From contig JAEYUO010000004.1 in assembly GCA_023432465.1 (NCBI GenBank), forward strand, positions 22,457 to 86,456: DNA of 64,000 bases, read 5' to 3'. The position numbers and the translations under genes are program-made. Position 1 is the first letter of the stretch; each line of letters starts with the position of its first letter. This DNA is from Planctomycetota bacterium (GTDB lineage Bacteria; Planctomycetota; Phycisphaerae; Phycisphaerales; UBA1924). Below, piece by piece: positions 8,853 through 17,940 of the stretch. The notes beneath the pieces were generated by a model. It was given only the letters and a program-made list of their open reading frames with translations, did not search any database and was not told where the DNA came from.

Positions 8853-9578
8853 TTGACTCCCTCACTCAACATTCTCGTTGTCGGCCCGCATCCGGATGAC
8901 CAGGAGCTCGGCATGGGCGGCACCATCGCCCTGCTCGCGGCACAGGGCCACACCGTCACGCTGCTGGACATGACCGATGGCGAGCCGACACCGTTTGGCG
9001 ACCCGGTGACGCGGGCACGGGAAGCCGCCGCGGCGGCGAAGTGCCTGTCGCCCGCCGATGGCGCAAACCCCGTCCGCCGCATCCAGCTCGGGCTGAAGAA
9101 CCGTGAGGTGGTCCATTCGCTGGAATCGCGGCACAAGGTCGCGGGAGTGATCCGTGCCACACAGGCTCAGGTCATCTTCGTGCCATACTTCGAGGATGCC
9201 CACCCCGATCACCTCGCCGTTACGCGCATCGTTGAGGATGCGCGGTTTGATGCCAAGCTGACCAAGGTGTCCATGCCGGGAGATGCGGGCAAGCCGCCGC
9301 TGTACCCCAAGTGGCTGTTCCACTACTACGCCACGCACCTGCGGATCATTCCCGCGCCGAGCTTCATCATCGACACCTCGGCGTTTGCCGCAGCGAAGCG
9401 CAGCGCGATCCTCGCGTACGAGTCGCAGTTCGTAAAGAACGTGGCGAACCGCCGGGTCGTGGAGTGGGTGGAGCAGCAGGGGGGCTACTTCGGATCACGG
9501 ATCGGCGCTGCGGCGGGCGAACCGTTCTTTGCGCGGGAGCCGATCGGGCTGTCTTCCCTGGGTGCGATCGTGATGTGA
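8853..9578 (+). CDS. PIG-L / BshB-family N-acetyl sugar deacetylase
   Basis: 241 residues from a TTG start. The zinc-site motif VVGPHPDDQELGMGG lies at the N terminus, and the second His motif DAHPDHLAVTRIV at about residue 115. This is the PIG-L (LmbE) fold. The length and the features near the C terminus (YESQFVKN, FGSRIG) resemble BshB1, which removes acetyl from GlcNAc-malate in bacillithiol synthesis. No bshA or bshC lies nearby, so the substrate is inferred from similarity only. The gene stands alone between a lipoprotein gene and mgtE. Confidence 0.85.
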   Translation: MTPSLNILVVGPHPDDQELGMGGTIALLAAQGHTVTLLDMTDGEPTPFGDPVTRAREAAAAAKCLSPADGANPVRRIQLGLKNREVVHSLESRHKVAGVIRATQAQVIFVPYFEDAHPDHLAVTRIVEDARFDAKLTKVSMPGDAGKPPLYPKWLFHYYATHLRIIPAPSFIIDTSAFAAAKRSAILAYESQFVKNVANRRVVEWVEQQGGYFGSRIGAAAGEPFFAREPIGLSSLGAIVM

Positions 9579-9651
9579 GAGCGCGGGGCGGCGCATCCAC
9601 GCGGGTCGCGGCGTACGCTTCGTCAGTCTTCCACCCAGTCGGAGCCGCCCT

Positions 9652-11034
9652 TTGACGCCCACCGCCGAGCTGATCCAGCCCGAGGTTGCAGAGCTTGTGC
9701 GCTCGCACGCGTACAGCGAGCTGCGCGCCGCGCTTGAGGGCATCCCGCCGGCGGATGTTGCGGACATCATTCTGAGCCTCGAGCCAGCCGAGCGCGCGGT
9801 CTGTTTCCGCTTCCTGACGCGCGACGATGCGGGCGAGGTGTTCTCGTATCTCGAACCCGAGATTCAGGAAGAACTGATCTCCAAGCTCGGCGATGCCGCC
9901 CTGCGGGTTGTTGAGGGCATGGATCCTGATGACCGCGTCCGATTGCTCGATGAGCTGCCGACGGAGGTCGCCCAGCGGCTCATCGCCAGCCTGACGCCGG
10001 AGGACCGCCGAGAGACACAGGCGATCCTGGGGTATCCGCCCGAGAGTGTCGGGCGACTGATGAACCCCGATTACATCCGGCTGAAGCCGGAGTGGACGAT
10101 CGGGCACGCGCTGGAGCACATCCGCAAGTACGGGAATGATGCCGAGACGATCAATGTCGTGTACGTCGTCGACGATAGGGGCGTGCTGATCGACGACATC
10201 CGTCTGCGATCGCTGCTTCTTGCGAATCCGGCCGACACGGTCGAGTCGCTGATGAACCAGAACTTCGTCGGCCTGCGCGCCGACCAGGACCAGGAAGACG
10301 CGGTCCGCATGATGGCCCGCTACGACCGCATCGTGTTGCCGGTCGTCGATTCCCGCGGCGTTCTGCTGGGCATCGTGACCAGCGACGACGTCGCCGACGT
10401 CGCCGAGGCCGAGGCCACCGAGGACATCCAGAAACTCGGCGGTGTCGAGGCCCTCGAGCAAGCATACATCCACACCGGGCCGGTGGAGATGTTTCGCAAG
10501 CGCGGCGTCTGGCTGAGCGCGCTGTTCATCGGGCAGACCATCACGATCCTGGTGCTGGGCGGGTTTCAGGACCAGCTTGACAAAGCTGTCGTGCTGTCGC
10601 TGTTCATGCCGCTGGTGATGTCGTGCGGCGGCAACTCGGGTTCGCAGGCCGCGGCGCTGATCACGCGCGCCCTGGCGCTCGGCGAGGTTGCGCCGCGCGA
10701 CTGGGCGCGGATCGTGCGCAAGGAGTTGCTCTCGTCGCTCATGCTTGCCGCCGCGCTGGCGTGCATGGGGTTTGTGTGCGTCGAAGTCTTCGTGCGCACG
10801 ATGGTCGTCAAGACCGACCATGTCTTCCCGCTCGCGGCGACCATCGGCGTCGCCGTTGCGCTGGTGGTGGTGTGGGGAACGATGCTTGGCTCGATGCTGC
10901 CGCTGCTGCTGCGCCGCAGCGGGTTCGACCCCGCCACCGCTTCAAGCCCGATGGTCGCAACGCTGATGGACGCCTCGGGGACGCTCATCTATCTCGGTGT
11001 GGCGATTCTGGTGTTGACGGGGACGATTCTCTGA
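9652..11034 (+). CDS. mgtE: Magnesium transporter MgtE
   Basis: 460 residues from a TTG start, the usual MgtE length. The N-terminal superhelical domain (ALEGIPPADVADIILSLEPA) is followed by two CBS domains (about residues 130-265; TSDDVADVAEAEATED closes the second) and five TM helices with the selectivity motif region MPLVMSCGGNSGSQAAALI. The plug helix and CBS dimer gate Mg2+ entry in known MgtE channels. It is monocistronic: the convergent peptidase gene ends 19 bp past its stop. No riboswitch is evident in the 73 bp upstream. Confidence 0.95.
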   Translation: MTPTAELIQPEVAELVRSHAYSELRAALEGIPPADVADIILSLEPAERAVCFRFLTRDDAGEVFSYLEPEIQEELISKLGDAALRVVEGMDPDDRVRLLDELPTEVAQRLIASLTPEDRRETQAILGYPPESVGRLMNPDYIRLKPEWTIGHALEHIRKYGNDAETINVVYVVDDRGVLIDDIRLRSLLLANPADTVESLMNQNFVGLRADQDQEDAVRMMARYDRIVLPVVDSRGVLLGIVTSDDVADVAEAEATEDIQKLGGVEALEQAYIHTGPVEMFRKRGVWLSALFIGQTITILVLGGFQDQLDKAVVLSLFMPLVMSCGGNSGSQAAALITRALALGEVAPRDWARIVRKELLSSLMLAAALACMGFVCVEVFVRTMVVKTDHVFPLAATIGVAVALVVVWGTMLGSMLPLLLRRSGFDPATASSPMVATLMDASGTLIYLGVAILVLTGTIL

Positions 11035-11053
11035 TCAGGGCCCTTGCGCCGGG

Positions 11054-12472
11054 TCACTGGGCTTCTTCGCCATCGCCGCCGCCCAGTTCCGCGCGCCAAT
11101 CGATGTCCAGTTGCCCGAAGCCGCCGATCAGGCCCAGCACATCGCGCGTCGCTTCGTCGATGTCCACGCCATTCGCCATCGCGTGGAACCACTCGTTGAG
11201 CTTGGTTCTTCCAAAGCGGTCGGAGATGTAACCGACCATGTGATGCCCTTGCGCGTAGACGTGACCCATCACGTTCTGGGGCGTGTTCCGGAAGTCGGCG
11301 ATGCTTGCGAACTCCGCGAGCTTTCCGTCCGCGGCCCATCGCTGCACGCGGCGATCAGTCTCCCGCCGACCGCTGGATCGGAAGCCCTCGGATGCAAGCT
11401 CTGCAACACCCTCAAGCGCCCACCACGCGATGTCGGTTGCTTTCGGGCCGAGTTCGAACGTCGCGACATGGCCGTACTCGTGCGCCAGGAGTGTGCGGAG
11501 CGAGGCACGGGAAGAGCGCGGTCGGCCGAGGATCTTGATCGCCTCCTTGGGTTCGTTCCATCCGGCCAGGCCATCAACGTACGAGAGGTAGATCGATGCC
11601 TGAAGATGCCGCATCGTGGGGTAGATCTTCACCACCTGCGGGTGCGGGACATCGCGCTCAAAGACTTCATCGACGTGTGCCCGCACTTCGGGCAGAACCT
11701 CCGCCGCGCGCTGCGCAAGCTCCTCATACCCCGGGAAGCAAAGGACAGAGTTCTCTCGCGTTGAGGGGGCGATGTTCTGCGGAGCGGGTGGCCGCGGCGA
11801 GTCGGTATCCGCAGGGTCGACCTGTGCGGAGTGATCCGGGCTCAGCCTGACCTCGATCCACTGCTCACCCTTGAAGAGCCACTTGTCTCCCTCGCGCTCG
11901 AAGACGACGGGGTATGACACGCTCCGGTCGAGGCGGTGCGGTTCGCCCTCCTCTCCCTCGGCGCGAGGAACAGTCATCTTCCAGATCATCTCCAGTTCAA
12001 ACACCGCTCTGCTTGCGGTGAACTCATGCGGGTAGTCCGCAGCCTCGTCTGCGACCCGCTCGGTCTCGCCCCGGCGACGACGGTCCGGGCCGCGCGCGGC
12101 GGGTGGTGTCTCTGCTGGCTGATCGGGGTTGGCCGCTTCCGCTGCCTTCGCCGCCTCGGCCGCGGCCTTGCTTGCCTCCTCGTTGGCCTTGCGCTCCGCG
12201 GGGTCGATGATTCGAAGGTCAAAGACCTCGGGCACGTGCCGCTTGAGATCCGCCGCCCACATGCGCTGCTCCTGGAGGAACACGGCATCGCCCGCGGCGA
12301 CATGGGCGAGGTACGCATCGGGATCGCCCGACAGCACGGCCTTCTCCATCGCCTCCAGCACGAGTTCGATCGCGGCTTTGGTCGCCGCGGCGGTCGCATC
12401 GGCATCCGCCCGAAGCGGAGCAAGGAACAGGCAGATGGCGAGGACTGGAACAACAAGCAGGCGGCTGGGCAT
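11054..12472 (-). CDS. Exported gluzincin-type metallopeptidase-like protein
   Basis: 472 residues from the ATG at 12472, giving a signal peptide (MPSRLLVVPVLAICLFLAPL, ending near ADADA). The N-terminal half is Ala/Glu-rich and partly coiled (KANEEASKAAAEAAKAAEAA). The C-terminal half carries HEYGH at residues 331-335 and a downstream Glu in LEGVAELASEG, matching the HExxH plus Glu arrangement of MA-clan zinc peptidases. A role in envelope protein turnover is possible but not shown. It lies downstream of the RND operon on the same strand, with 51 bp separating it from the RND gene stop, so it may be cotranscribed. Confidence 0.75.
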   Translation of the reverse strand: MPSRLLVVPVLAICLFLAPLRADADATAAATKAAIELVLEAMEKAVLSGDPDAYLAHVAAGDAVFLQEQRMWAADLKRHVPEVFDLRIIDPAERKANEEASKAAAEAAKAAEAANPDQPAETPPAARGPDRRRRGETERVADEAADYPHEFTASRAVFELEMIWKMTVPRAEGEEGEPHRLDRSVSYPVVFEREGDKWLFKGEQWIEVRLSPDHSAQVDPADTDSPRPPAPQNIAPSTRENSVLCFPGYEELAQRAAEVLPEVRAHVDEVFERDVPHPQVVKIYPTMRHLQASIYLSYVDGLAGWNEPKEAIKILGRPRSSRASLRTLLAHEYGHVATFELGPKATDIAWWALEGVAELASEGFRSSGRRETDRRVQRWAADGKLAEFASIADFRNTPQNVMGHVYAQGHHMVGYISDRFGRTKLNEWFHAMANGVDIDEATRDVLGLIGGFGQLDIDWRAELGGGDGEEAQ

Positions 12473-12523
12473 GGCGGATTGTTGCCGCGCTGCGCAGCCT
12501 TCGCCCAAGGGCGGTTCCCCGGC

Positions 12524-15500
12524 TTAGTTGGGATGGGCGGTCGCGGCGGACCTGCCCGCGGCGGCGATTCCGCCGCTCATGGAGCTTTCGGCGGAGTTGC
12601 CGCGCGTGGGGTCCTTCCTTCCACGGAGGCGAATGCCGATGTCGTCGAAGATCGAGTAGGCGACGGGCGTGAAGAGCAGGGTCAGCAGGAGCGAGAGGGA
12701 CTGACCGCCGATGACGACGACGGCGACTGCACGGCGTTCCTCCGCGCCGGGGCCCGTGCCCAGGGCAAGCGGGAGCATCCCGCCCACCAGCGCGAGGGTG
12801 GTCATCAGGATGGGACGCAGGCGGTCGCGGTTGCCCTGGATGATGGCCTGCTCGCGCGGCATGCCCGCGTTGCGGAGCTGGTTCATGTGGTCGATCTGCA
12901 GGATGGCGTTCTTCTTGACGACGCCGAAGAGCACGAGGATGCCCAGTGCCGAGTACAGGTTGATGGATTGGCCGGCAAGATAGAGTGACAGGAACGCGAA
13001 GGGAATCGCCAGGGGCAGCGACAGCAGGATCGTGACCGGGTGGATCAGGCTTTCGTAGTTGGAGGCGAGGATCATGTACATGAACACGATGGACAACAGG
13101 AACGCGAAGATGAACTCGACGAACGTGCGCTCCAGCTCGCGCCCGCGCCCCAGCGTGCGCACGGTGTAGGCCGGCGGCAGATCCATCTCCGCCAGTTCCG
13201 CGCGGACCGCTTCCAGACGGTCGGAGAGGGCATACCCGGGGCCCACGGAGCCGCGCACATTTGCGGCGCGCTGCCGGTCGAGCCGATCGATGCGGGCCGC
13301 GGTGGTCGCGGGGGCAAGCGAGGCGATGCTGCGAAGCTCGACGACCTCTCCGGGCTTGTCGCTCGCGGGCACAAGCAGCCGCGGCAGGGTCGCCTCATCG
13401 GAACGGTCCTTCTCCAGCAAGCGGAGCTGCACGTCGTAGTTCTCGCTGGTGCTCGGGTCGCGGAAGCGGGTGACCTCGGTATCGCCGCCGACCAGGATGC
13501 GCAGCGCCGTGCCGATATCCTGCGGCGAAACACCCAGATCGGCCGCGCGGTCCCGGTCGATCCGCACACGCAGCTCGGGAGTGTTGAGCTTGAGCGTCGT
13601 GTCCAGGTCCGGCAGTCCGCCGAGCTCAAGCCCGCGTCGGCGGAGCTCCTCGGTGTACTCGGCGAGCTTCTCAAGCTCCGGTCCGCGGATGGCCAGATCG
13701 ATATCGAAGTTGCCGCCGCCGATGTTGAACGACGAGAAGTTCCGCACCGAGATCCGCAGCCCCGGGAAGCCCCGGAGCGATCGGCGGAGGTCCTGCATGA
13801 CATCGCGCTGCGAGTAGTTGCCGCGGAACGCGGCGAGCGGGTCGCCGTCGAGCGTGGTCCGGAGGAGCCGCGAGAAAGAGAAGACGCGCTCTTCGTGCGG
13901 CGCGATCCGGACATAAATCTCGCCGCGGCTTACCTGTCCGAGGAACGAGCCGCCGACCGATGTGAGTGTCGTGCGAACGGCGGGATGGGCTCGGACACGG
14001 TCCTCGACAGCGCTGACGGCATCATTCATTCCGGCGAAGCTCACGCCCTCCGGACCGTTGATGTTGATCTCAAACTCGGCTTCGTCGATGTCGCTGGGCA
14101 GGAAGTCCTGTTGCAGCATGCCGTAGAGCGGCACGGCCGACAGCATGATGAGGACGCCCGCCACCGCCGCGGCGTAGCGGAACCTCATCACGAATCGAAG
14201 CATCCCGGTGTAGGCGGCGTCGATCAGGCGATAGAACCCGCGCCGGGAGGAGGCACCGTGCGCCCCCGGCGTCACGCTTCGAAGGGCCTTGGCCGAGAGC
14301 ATCGGCGTGAGCGTGAACGACACAAGCAGGCTGATCATCACCGCGACCGCCGCCGTGATACCGAACTGGTAGAGGAACCGCCCGGAGATCGACGACATGA
14401 ACGACACGGGGACGAAGATCACTACCAGTGAGAGAGTGGTCGCCAGCACCGCCAGGCCGATCTCCGCGGTGCCGCGCTTCGCCGCTTCGATCGGCGGCAG
14501 GCCCTTCTCCTCTACCATGCGGAAGATGTTCTCCAGCACGACGATGGCATCGTCGATGACAATGCCGACCATCAGTACCAGTGCGAGCATCGTCACGCTG
14601 TTGAGGGTGAAGTCGAGCGCCCACATCACCGCGAAGGTCGAGATGACCGATGCCGGGATCGCGATCCCGGCGATCAGCGTCGACCTCCAGCTGCGCATGA
14701 AGGCGAGCACCACCAGGCACGCGAGGGTCGAGCCGAGCAGCAGGTGGACGTTGATCTCATGCAGGGCCGCATAGATGTAGTTGGATTGATCGCGGATGAT
14801 CTCGAGCCTGACGCCCGCGGGTAGCTGCCCCTGCACGATCTCGAGCTGGGCCTTCACGCCCTCGATGACCTCCACGGTATTGGCACCAGATTGCCGCCGG
14901 ATCTCCAGCGAGACCGCCGGCTTGCCGTTGAGTCGCGAGGCGGATCGCTGCTCCCTTGTGCCGTCTTCGGCGCTGCCGATATCACGCAGGCGGACGGGCG
15001 TGCCGTTGATGACGGCGATAATGATGTCGTTGAATGCCCGCGGGTCATCGATCCGCCCGAGCGTGCGGAGCACCTGCTCGTTCACGGCGCCGGTGAGATT
15101 CCCGCCCGGCACATCGGCGTTCTGACGGGCGATGGCATCGCGCACGGCGGTGATGGGGATGCCGTAGGCCGCCAGACGATCAGCATCGACCCAGATGTTG
15201 ATTGTCCGCTCCAGCCCTCCGACAATCGCGACCTCGCCCACGCCGACCGATCGTTCGAGCTGCGGCTTGGCGGTCTTGTCCGCGATCTCCGTCAGTTCGC
15301 GCAGCGTCAGTTCTCCCGAGAGCGCGATGCGGAGCACCGGCGAGGAATCGTTGTCGAACTTGGAAACGATCGGCGGCTCGGCATCTTCAGGCAGGCGGCG
15401 GATGGCCGTGGCGACACGGTCGCGGACATCCTGCGCGGCCGCCTCGATATCGCGGTCCAGCCGGAATGTCACCAGCACGATCGAGCTTCCCTGCCCGGAG

Positions 15501-15751
15501 ATCGATCGCAGCTCCTCGATCCCCTCCACCGTGTTCACCGCCTCCTCGATGATCTGCGAGACCTCGGTCTCGACCTCCTCCGGAGAGGCGCCGGGAAGCG
15601 TGGTGCGCACATTGACCGTCGGAAGGTCAACCGAGGGAAGGCGATCCACACCCAGGTTCGTATAGGCGGTCGCGCCGACGACGATCATCGCGAGGATGAG
15701 CATCGCCGCGAACACCGGACGCTGGATGCAGACTTCGGCGAGTCGTTGCAC
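12524..15751 (-). CDS. RND efflux pump inner-membrane permease (HAE1/AcrB type)
   Basis: 1075 residues, full length for the family. It shows duplicated halves with 12 predicted TM helices and the family motifs GASPEEVETEVSQIIEEA near the N terminus, RSISGQGSSIV, LALVLMVGIVIDDAIVVLEN in TM4 (the proton relay acidic residues) and GVVKKNAILQIDH in TM10. It would pump substrates from periplasm or inner membrane into the outer-membrane channel, driven by protons. It is the third gene of the tetR-tolC-RND operon; the adaptor is encoded divergently. Substrate unknown; the LVGIVIDDAI motif favours drugs or lipophiles over metal-type CusA. Confidence 0.93.
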   Translation of the reverse strand: MQRLAEVCIQRPVFAAMLILAMIVVGATAYTNLGVDRLPSVDLPTVNVRTTLPGASPEEVETEVSQIIEEAVNTVEGIEELRSISGQGSSIVLVTFRLDRDIEAAAQDVRDRVATAIRRLPEDAEPPIVSKFDNDSSPVLRIALSGELTLRELTEIADKTAKPQLERSVGVGEVAIVGGLERTINIWVDADRLAAYGIPITAVRDAIARQNADVPGGNLTGAVNEQVLRTLGRIDDPRAFNDIIIAVINGTPVRLRDIGSAEDGTREQRSASRLNGKPAVSLEIRRQSGANTVEVIEGVKAQLEIVQGQLPAGVRLEIIRDQSNYIYAALHEINVHLLLGSTLACLVVLAFMRSWRSTLIAGIAIPASVISTFAVMWALDFTLNSVTMLALVLMVGIVIDDAIVVLENIFRMVEEKGLPPIEAAKRGTAEIGLAVLATTLSLVVIFVPVSFMSSISGRFLYQFGITAAVAVMISLLVSFTLTPMLSAKALRSVTPGAHGASSRRGFYRLIDAAYTGMLRFVMRFRYAAAVAGVLIMLSAVPLYGMLQQDFLPSDIDEAEFEININGPEGVSFAGMNDAVSAVEDRVRAHPAVRTTLTSVGGSFLGQVSRGEIYVRIAPHEERVFSFSRLLRTTLDGDPLAAFRGNYSQRDVMQDLRRSLRGFPGLRISVRNFSSFNIGGGNFDIDLAIRGPELEKLAEYTEELRRRGLELGGLPDLDTTLKLNTPELRVRIDRDRAADLGVSPQDIGTALRILVGGDTEVTRFRDPSTSENYDVQLRLLEKDRSDEATLPRLLVPASDKPGEVVELRSIASLAPATTAARIDRLDRQRAANVRGSVGPGYALSDRLEAVRAELAEMDLPPAYTVRTLGRGRELERTFVEFIFAFLLSIVFMYMILASNYESLIHPVTILLSLPLAIPFAFLSLYLAGQSINLYSALGILVLFGVVKKNAILQIDHMNQLRNAGMPREQAIIQGNRDRLRPILMTTLALVGGMLPLALGTGPGAEERRAVAVVVIGGQSLSLLLTLLFTPVAYSIFDDIGIRLRGRKDPTRGNSAESSMSGGIAAAGRSAATAHPN

Positions 15752-15754
15752 GGT

Positions 15755-17269
15755 TCAGGCTCCGGGCTCGGGGGTGGGTGATGCGGCGGGCTCAGTCGCA
15801 GGAACCGCTCGCGGCAGGCCTGGAGCGTTGATGAACGGCGAGTCGGGGAGATCCACCCCGGCGAATCGCGGCGGCGGCGGCACGGGGACATCGCCGATGG
15901 AGGTCGCCGTCAGAGTGCCCGTCGCGCGGCGGAGCGCGAGATACGCGATCTTCAGCCCGTAGCGTTCCCGCGCGAGGGCCAGCTGCGCTCCGAGCACCTG
16001 GTCCTGGGCCGCGATCCGCTCCAGGTTTGTGCCAAGCCCCGCGGCGTACGACGCTTCGGCCTGCCGAAGTGCTTCTTCGGCCGAGGTCACCTGTCGCTCC
16101 AGCTCCGCCACCCGCAGACCGGCGGATCGAAGCTCTTCATGGGCGATCCGGACATCCGCCTCTACCTGACGGCGGGTGAGGGAGTATCGCAGAAGCTCCT
16201 GCCGGAACACCGACCACGCGCTGCGGACGTCAGCGTCGATCTGCCCCGCCGAGAAGATCGGCAGGCTGATCGACAGAATCCCGGCCCAGTCGCGATCCGT
16301 CGGAACCGATTGGCGCGTCAGGAAGTAGTCGATGTTCAACGTCACCGTGGGGTAGTATCGCCCGATCGCCGCGTTGACCAACTCGCGAGCAGACCGCACC
16401 GAGGCGTCGGCAGCGATTACGTCCTGTCGATTGGCGTGCGCCAGGTCAATGAGTCCCTGATGCGGCACGCCAGCCATCGGTCCCGATGGCGGCTCGAACC
16501 CGTCGGTGAGCGGGCTCTCGTGCACCTGTGCGCCGGTGAGCAGAGCCAGGAGCGAGCGGCCATTGCGAAGCGCGTTCTGCGCGTTGAGCAGCGTGACCGC
16601 CGTCGCCGAAGCCTGAGATTCGATCTGCGCGACATCCAGCGGCCGAGCAAAGCCGACCTGCTGCCGACCCCGGATGTCCCGCAGCCGCTCCGCCTGCACC
16701 GCGGCGGAAGACTCGATGACGTTCACCAGTTGCTCAGCTGCGGCGACCGCGTAGTAGGCCCGCGCAGTTTCCAGAAGCAGTGTCTCGCGGAGGTCCAGCA
16801 GCAGCCATCGCCGCTGTTCAATCGTCGCATCCAGCGCACGCACGTTGGCAAAGTCGCTCATCCCGGTCAGCAGCGTGTACTGACCCCGGAGCCCGCCGTC
16901 GAAGATCGTGTTTCTGGATGTGCTCGAGCCGCCCGAGTTGTCCGTCCCGCCACCGCCACTGCCGACATTCTCGCGAAACGTGAAGTTGCCGAAGACATCC
17001 AGCGTTGGAAGAAGCGAAGCCGTCGCCCGCTGCTTCTCAGCGAGCGCCTGGACCAGATTCTCTCCCTCGATGCCCAGCCGTTCGTTGTTGGAGGCGGCAA
17101 GTCGCAGCGCTTCCTCGAGCGACAGCGGCGTATCCGCCGGCACATCCATGGCCTCCCCACCGACTCCGGCCAGATCACGGTACGTCGAGACCTCCGCGCG
17201 TTGATCGACAGCGCACCCGCACGCGAGCAGCGTCAAGGCAAGGATGAGGCTGGTTCGCGGGTTGATCAT
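15755..17269 (-). CDS. TolC/NodT-type outer-membrane efflux lipoprotein
   Basis: 504 residues. The signal peptide ends in a lipobox (LTLLACGC), as in NodT-type outer-membrane factors. The body has two repeats of long coiled-coil helices (LSLEEALRLAASNNERL; SAEEALRQAEASYAAGLG), the pattern of TolC trimers. It ends in a Pro-rich tail (about PPPPRFAGVDLP onward). Its start overlaps the tetR stop (ATGA) and its stop is 3 bp from the RND permease start, so the three are translationally linked. It should form the outer-membrane duct for the RND pump. Confidence 0.9.
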   Translation of the reverse strand: MINPRTSLILALTLLACGCAVDQRAEVSTYRDLAGVGGEAMDVPADTPLSLEEALRLAASNNERLGIEGENLVQALAEKQRATASLLPTLDVFGNFTFRENVGSGGGGTDNSGGSSTSRNTIFDGGLRGQYTLLTGMSDFANVRALDATIEQRRWLLLDLRETLLLETARAYYAVAAAEQLVNVIESSAAVQAERLRDIRGRQQVGFARPLDVAQIESQASATAVTLLNAQNALRNGRSLLALLTGAQVHESPLTDGFEPPSGPMAGVPHQGLIDLAHANRQDVIAADASVRSARELVNAAIGRYYPTVTLNIDYFLTRQSVPTDRDWAGILSISLPIFSAGQIDADVRSAWSVFRQELLRYSLTRRQVEADVRIAHEELRSAGLRVAELERQVTSAEEALRQAEASYAAGLGTNLERIAAQDQVLGAQLALARERYGLKIAYLALRRATGTLTATSIGDVPVPPPPRFAGVDLPDSPFINAPGLPRAVPATEPAASPTPEPGA

Positions 17270-17844
17270 GCGGCGGCTCCCACGCCGATGCCCCGGCGCA
17301 GAACGTGAAGCAGGTGCGATTTCAGGGATTCGGGCGTCATGCCCGGCGGGGGGTACAGCATCGCGCCTCTCACGAAGGAAAGCAAAAACTGCGCGGTGAG
17401 TTCCGGAGCGGGGTCGCTCGTCTGCCCCGCCTTGTTGCCTAAACGGATCGCATCCTCCACAATCAATGCCAGTTCACGTCGTCTCGACTGCAACTCGGGG
17501 TCCTCCGCCGTCAGCACGCCGCTCCGCAGCACTCGAAACAGGTCGGGAAACCCCGCCGCGAAGCGGATGAGCCCATCCGCTGCCTGCCCCAGGCGAGTCC
17601 AGACGTCGCTCGCCGGGAACTGCATGTCGGCTTTGAGGGACTCGACCATTGCGGTAAAGCCCTCGTGGATGAGCGTCAGGTACATGGTCTCCTTGCTCTC
17701 AAAGTAGATGTAAATGGTGCCCTTGCCGATGTGCGCGGCCGATGCGACATCCTCCAGCCGCACTTCATGGAAGGGCTTGGAAGCGAAGAGTCTGGCCGCG
17801 ACCTCGAGGATCTCACGGCGTTTGGCAGGGTCCGGTCGTTGCAT
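17266..17844 (-). CDS. TetR/AcrR-family transcriptional regulator of the efflux operon
   Basis: 192 residues from the ATG at 17844 (MQRPDPAKRREILEVAARLF). A longer frame to 17970 runs into the divergent adaptor gene and has no TetR homology. The HTH is typical: VRLEDVASAAHIGKGTIYIYF, with the invariant GxxxGTxYxYF block split as shown. The C-terminal ligand-binding half is helical. It is the first gene of the efflux operon and divergent from the adaptor gene, so it most likely represses both directions from the 96-bp intergenic region. Inducer unknown. Confidence 0.9.
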   Translation of the reverse strand: MQRPDPAKRREILEVAARLFASKPFHEVRLEDVASAAHIGKGTIYIYFESKETMYLTLIHEGFTAMVESLKADMQFPASDVWTRLGQAADGLIRFAAGFPDLFRVLRSGVLTAEDPELQSRRRELALIVEDAIRLGNKAGQTSDPAPELTAQFLLSFVRGAMLYPPPGMTPESLKSHLLHVLRRGIGVGAAA

Positions 17845-17875
17845 CGGTGGCCGATTGTGCAGCGAAGTGAGGAAT

Positions 17876-17894
17876 GGCCGGTTGAAAACCGACC
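17876..17894. promoter_or_regulatory. Candidate TetR operator in divergent promoter region
   Basis: An imperfect 19-bp dyad (GGCCGGTTGAAAACCGACC) with the perfect core CGGTT-GAA-AACCG lies in the 96 bp between tetR and the adaptor gene. TetR-family repressors bind dyads of this size. This is an inference from position and symmetry. Confidence 0.4.
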
Positions 17895-17940
17895 CGCCAG
17901 TATTACCGTCTCGCGGATTCGAGGTTGGTGTCCCGCAAAG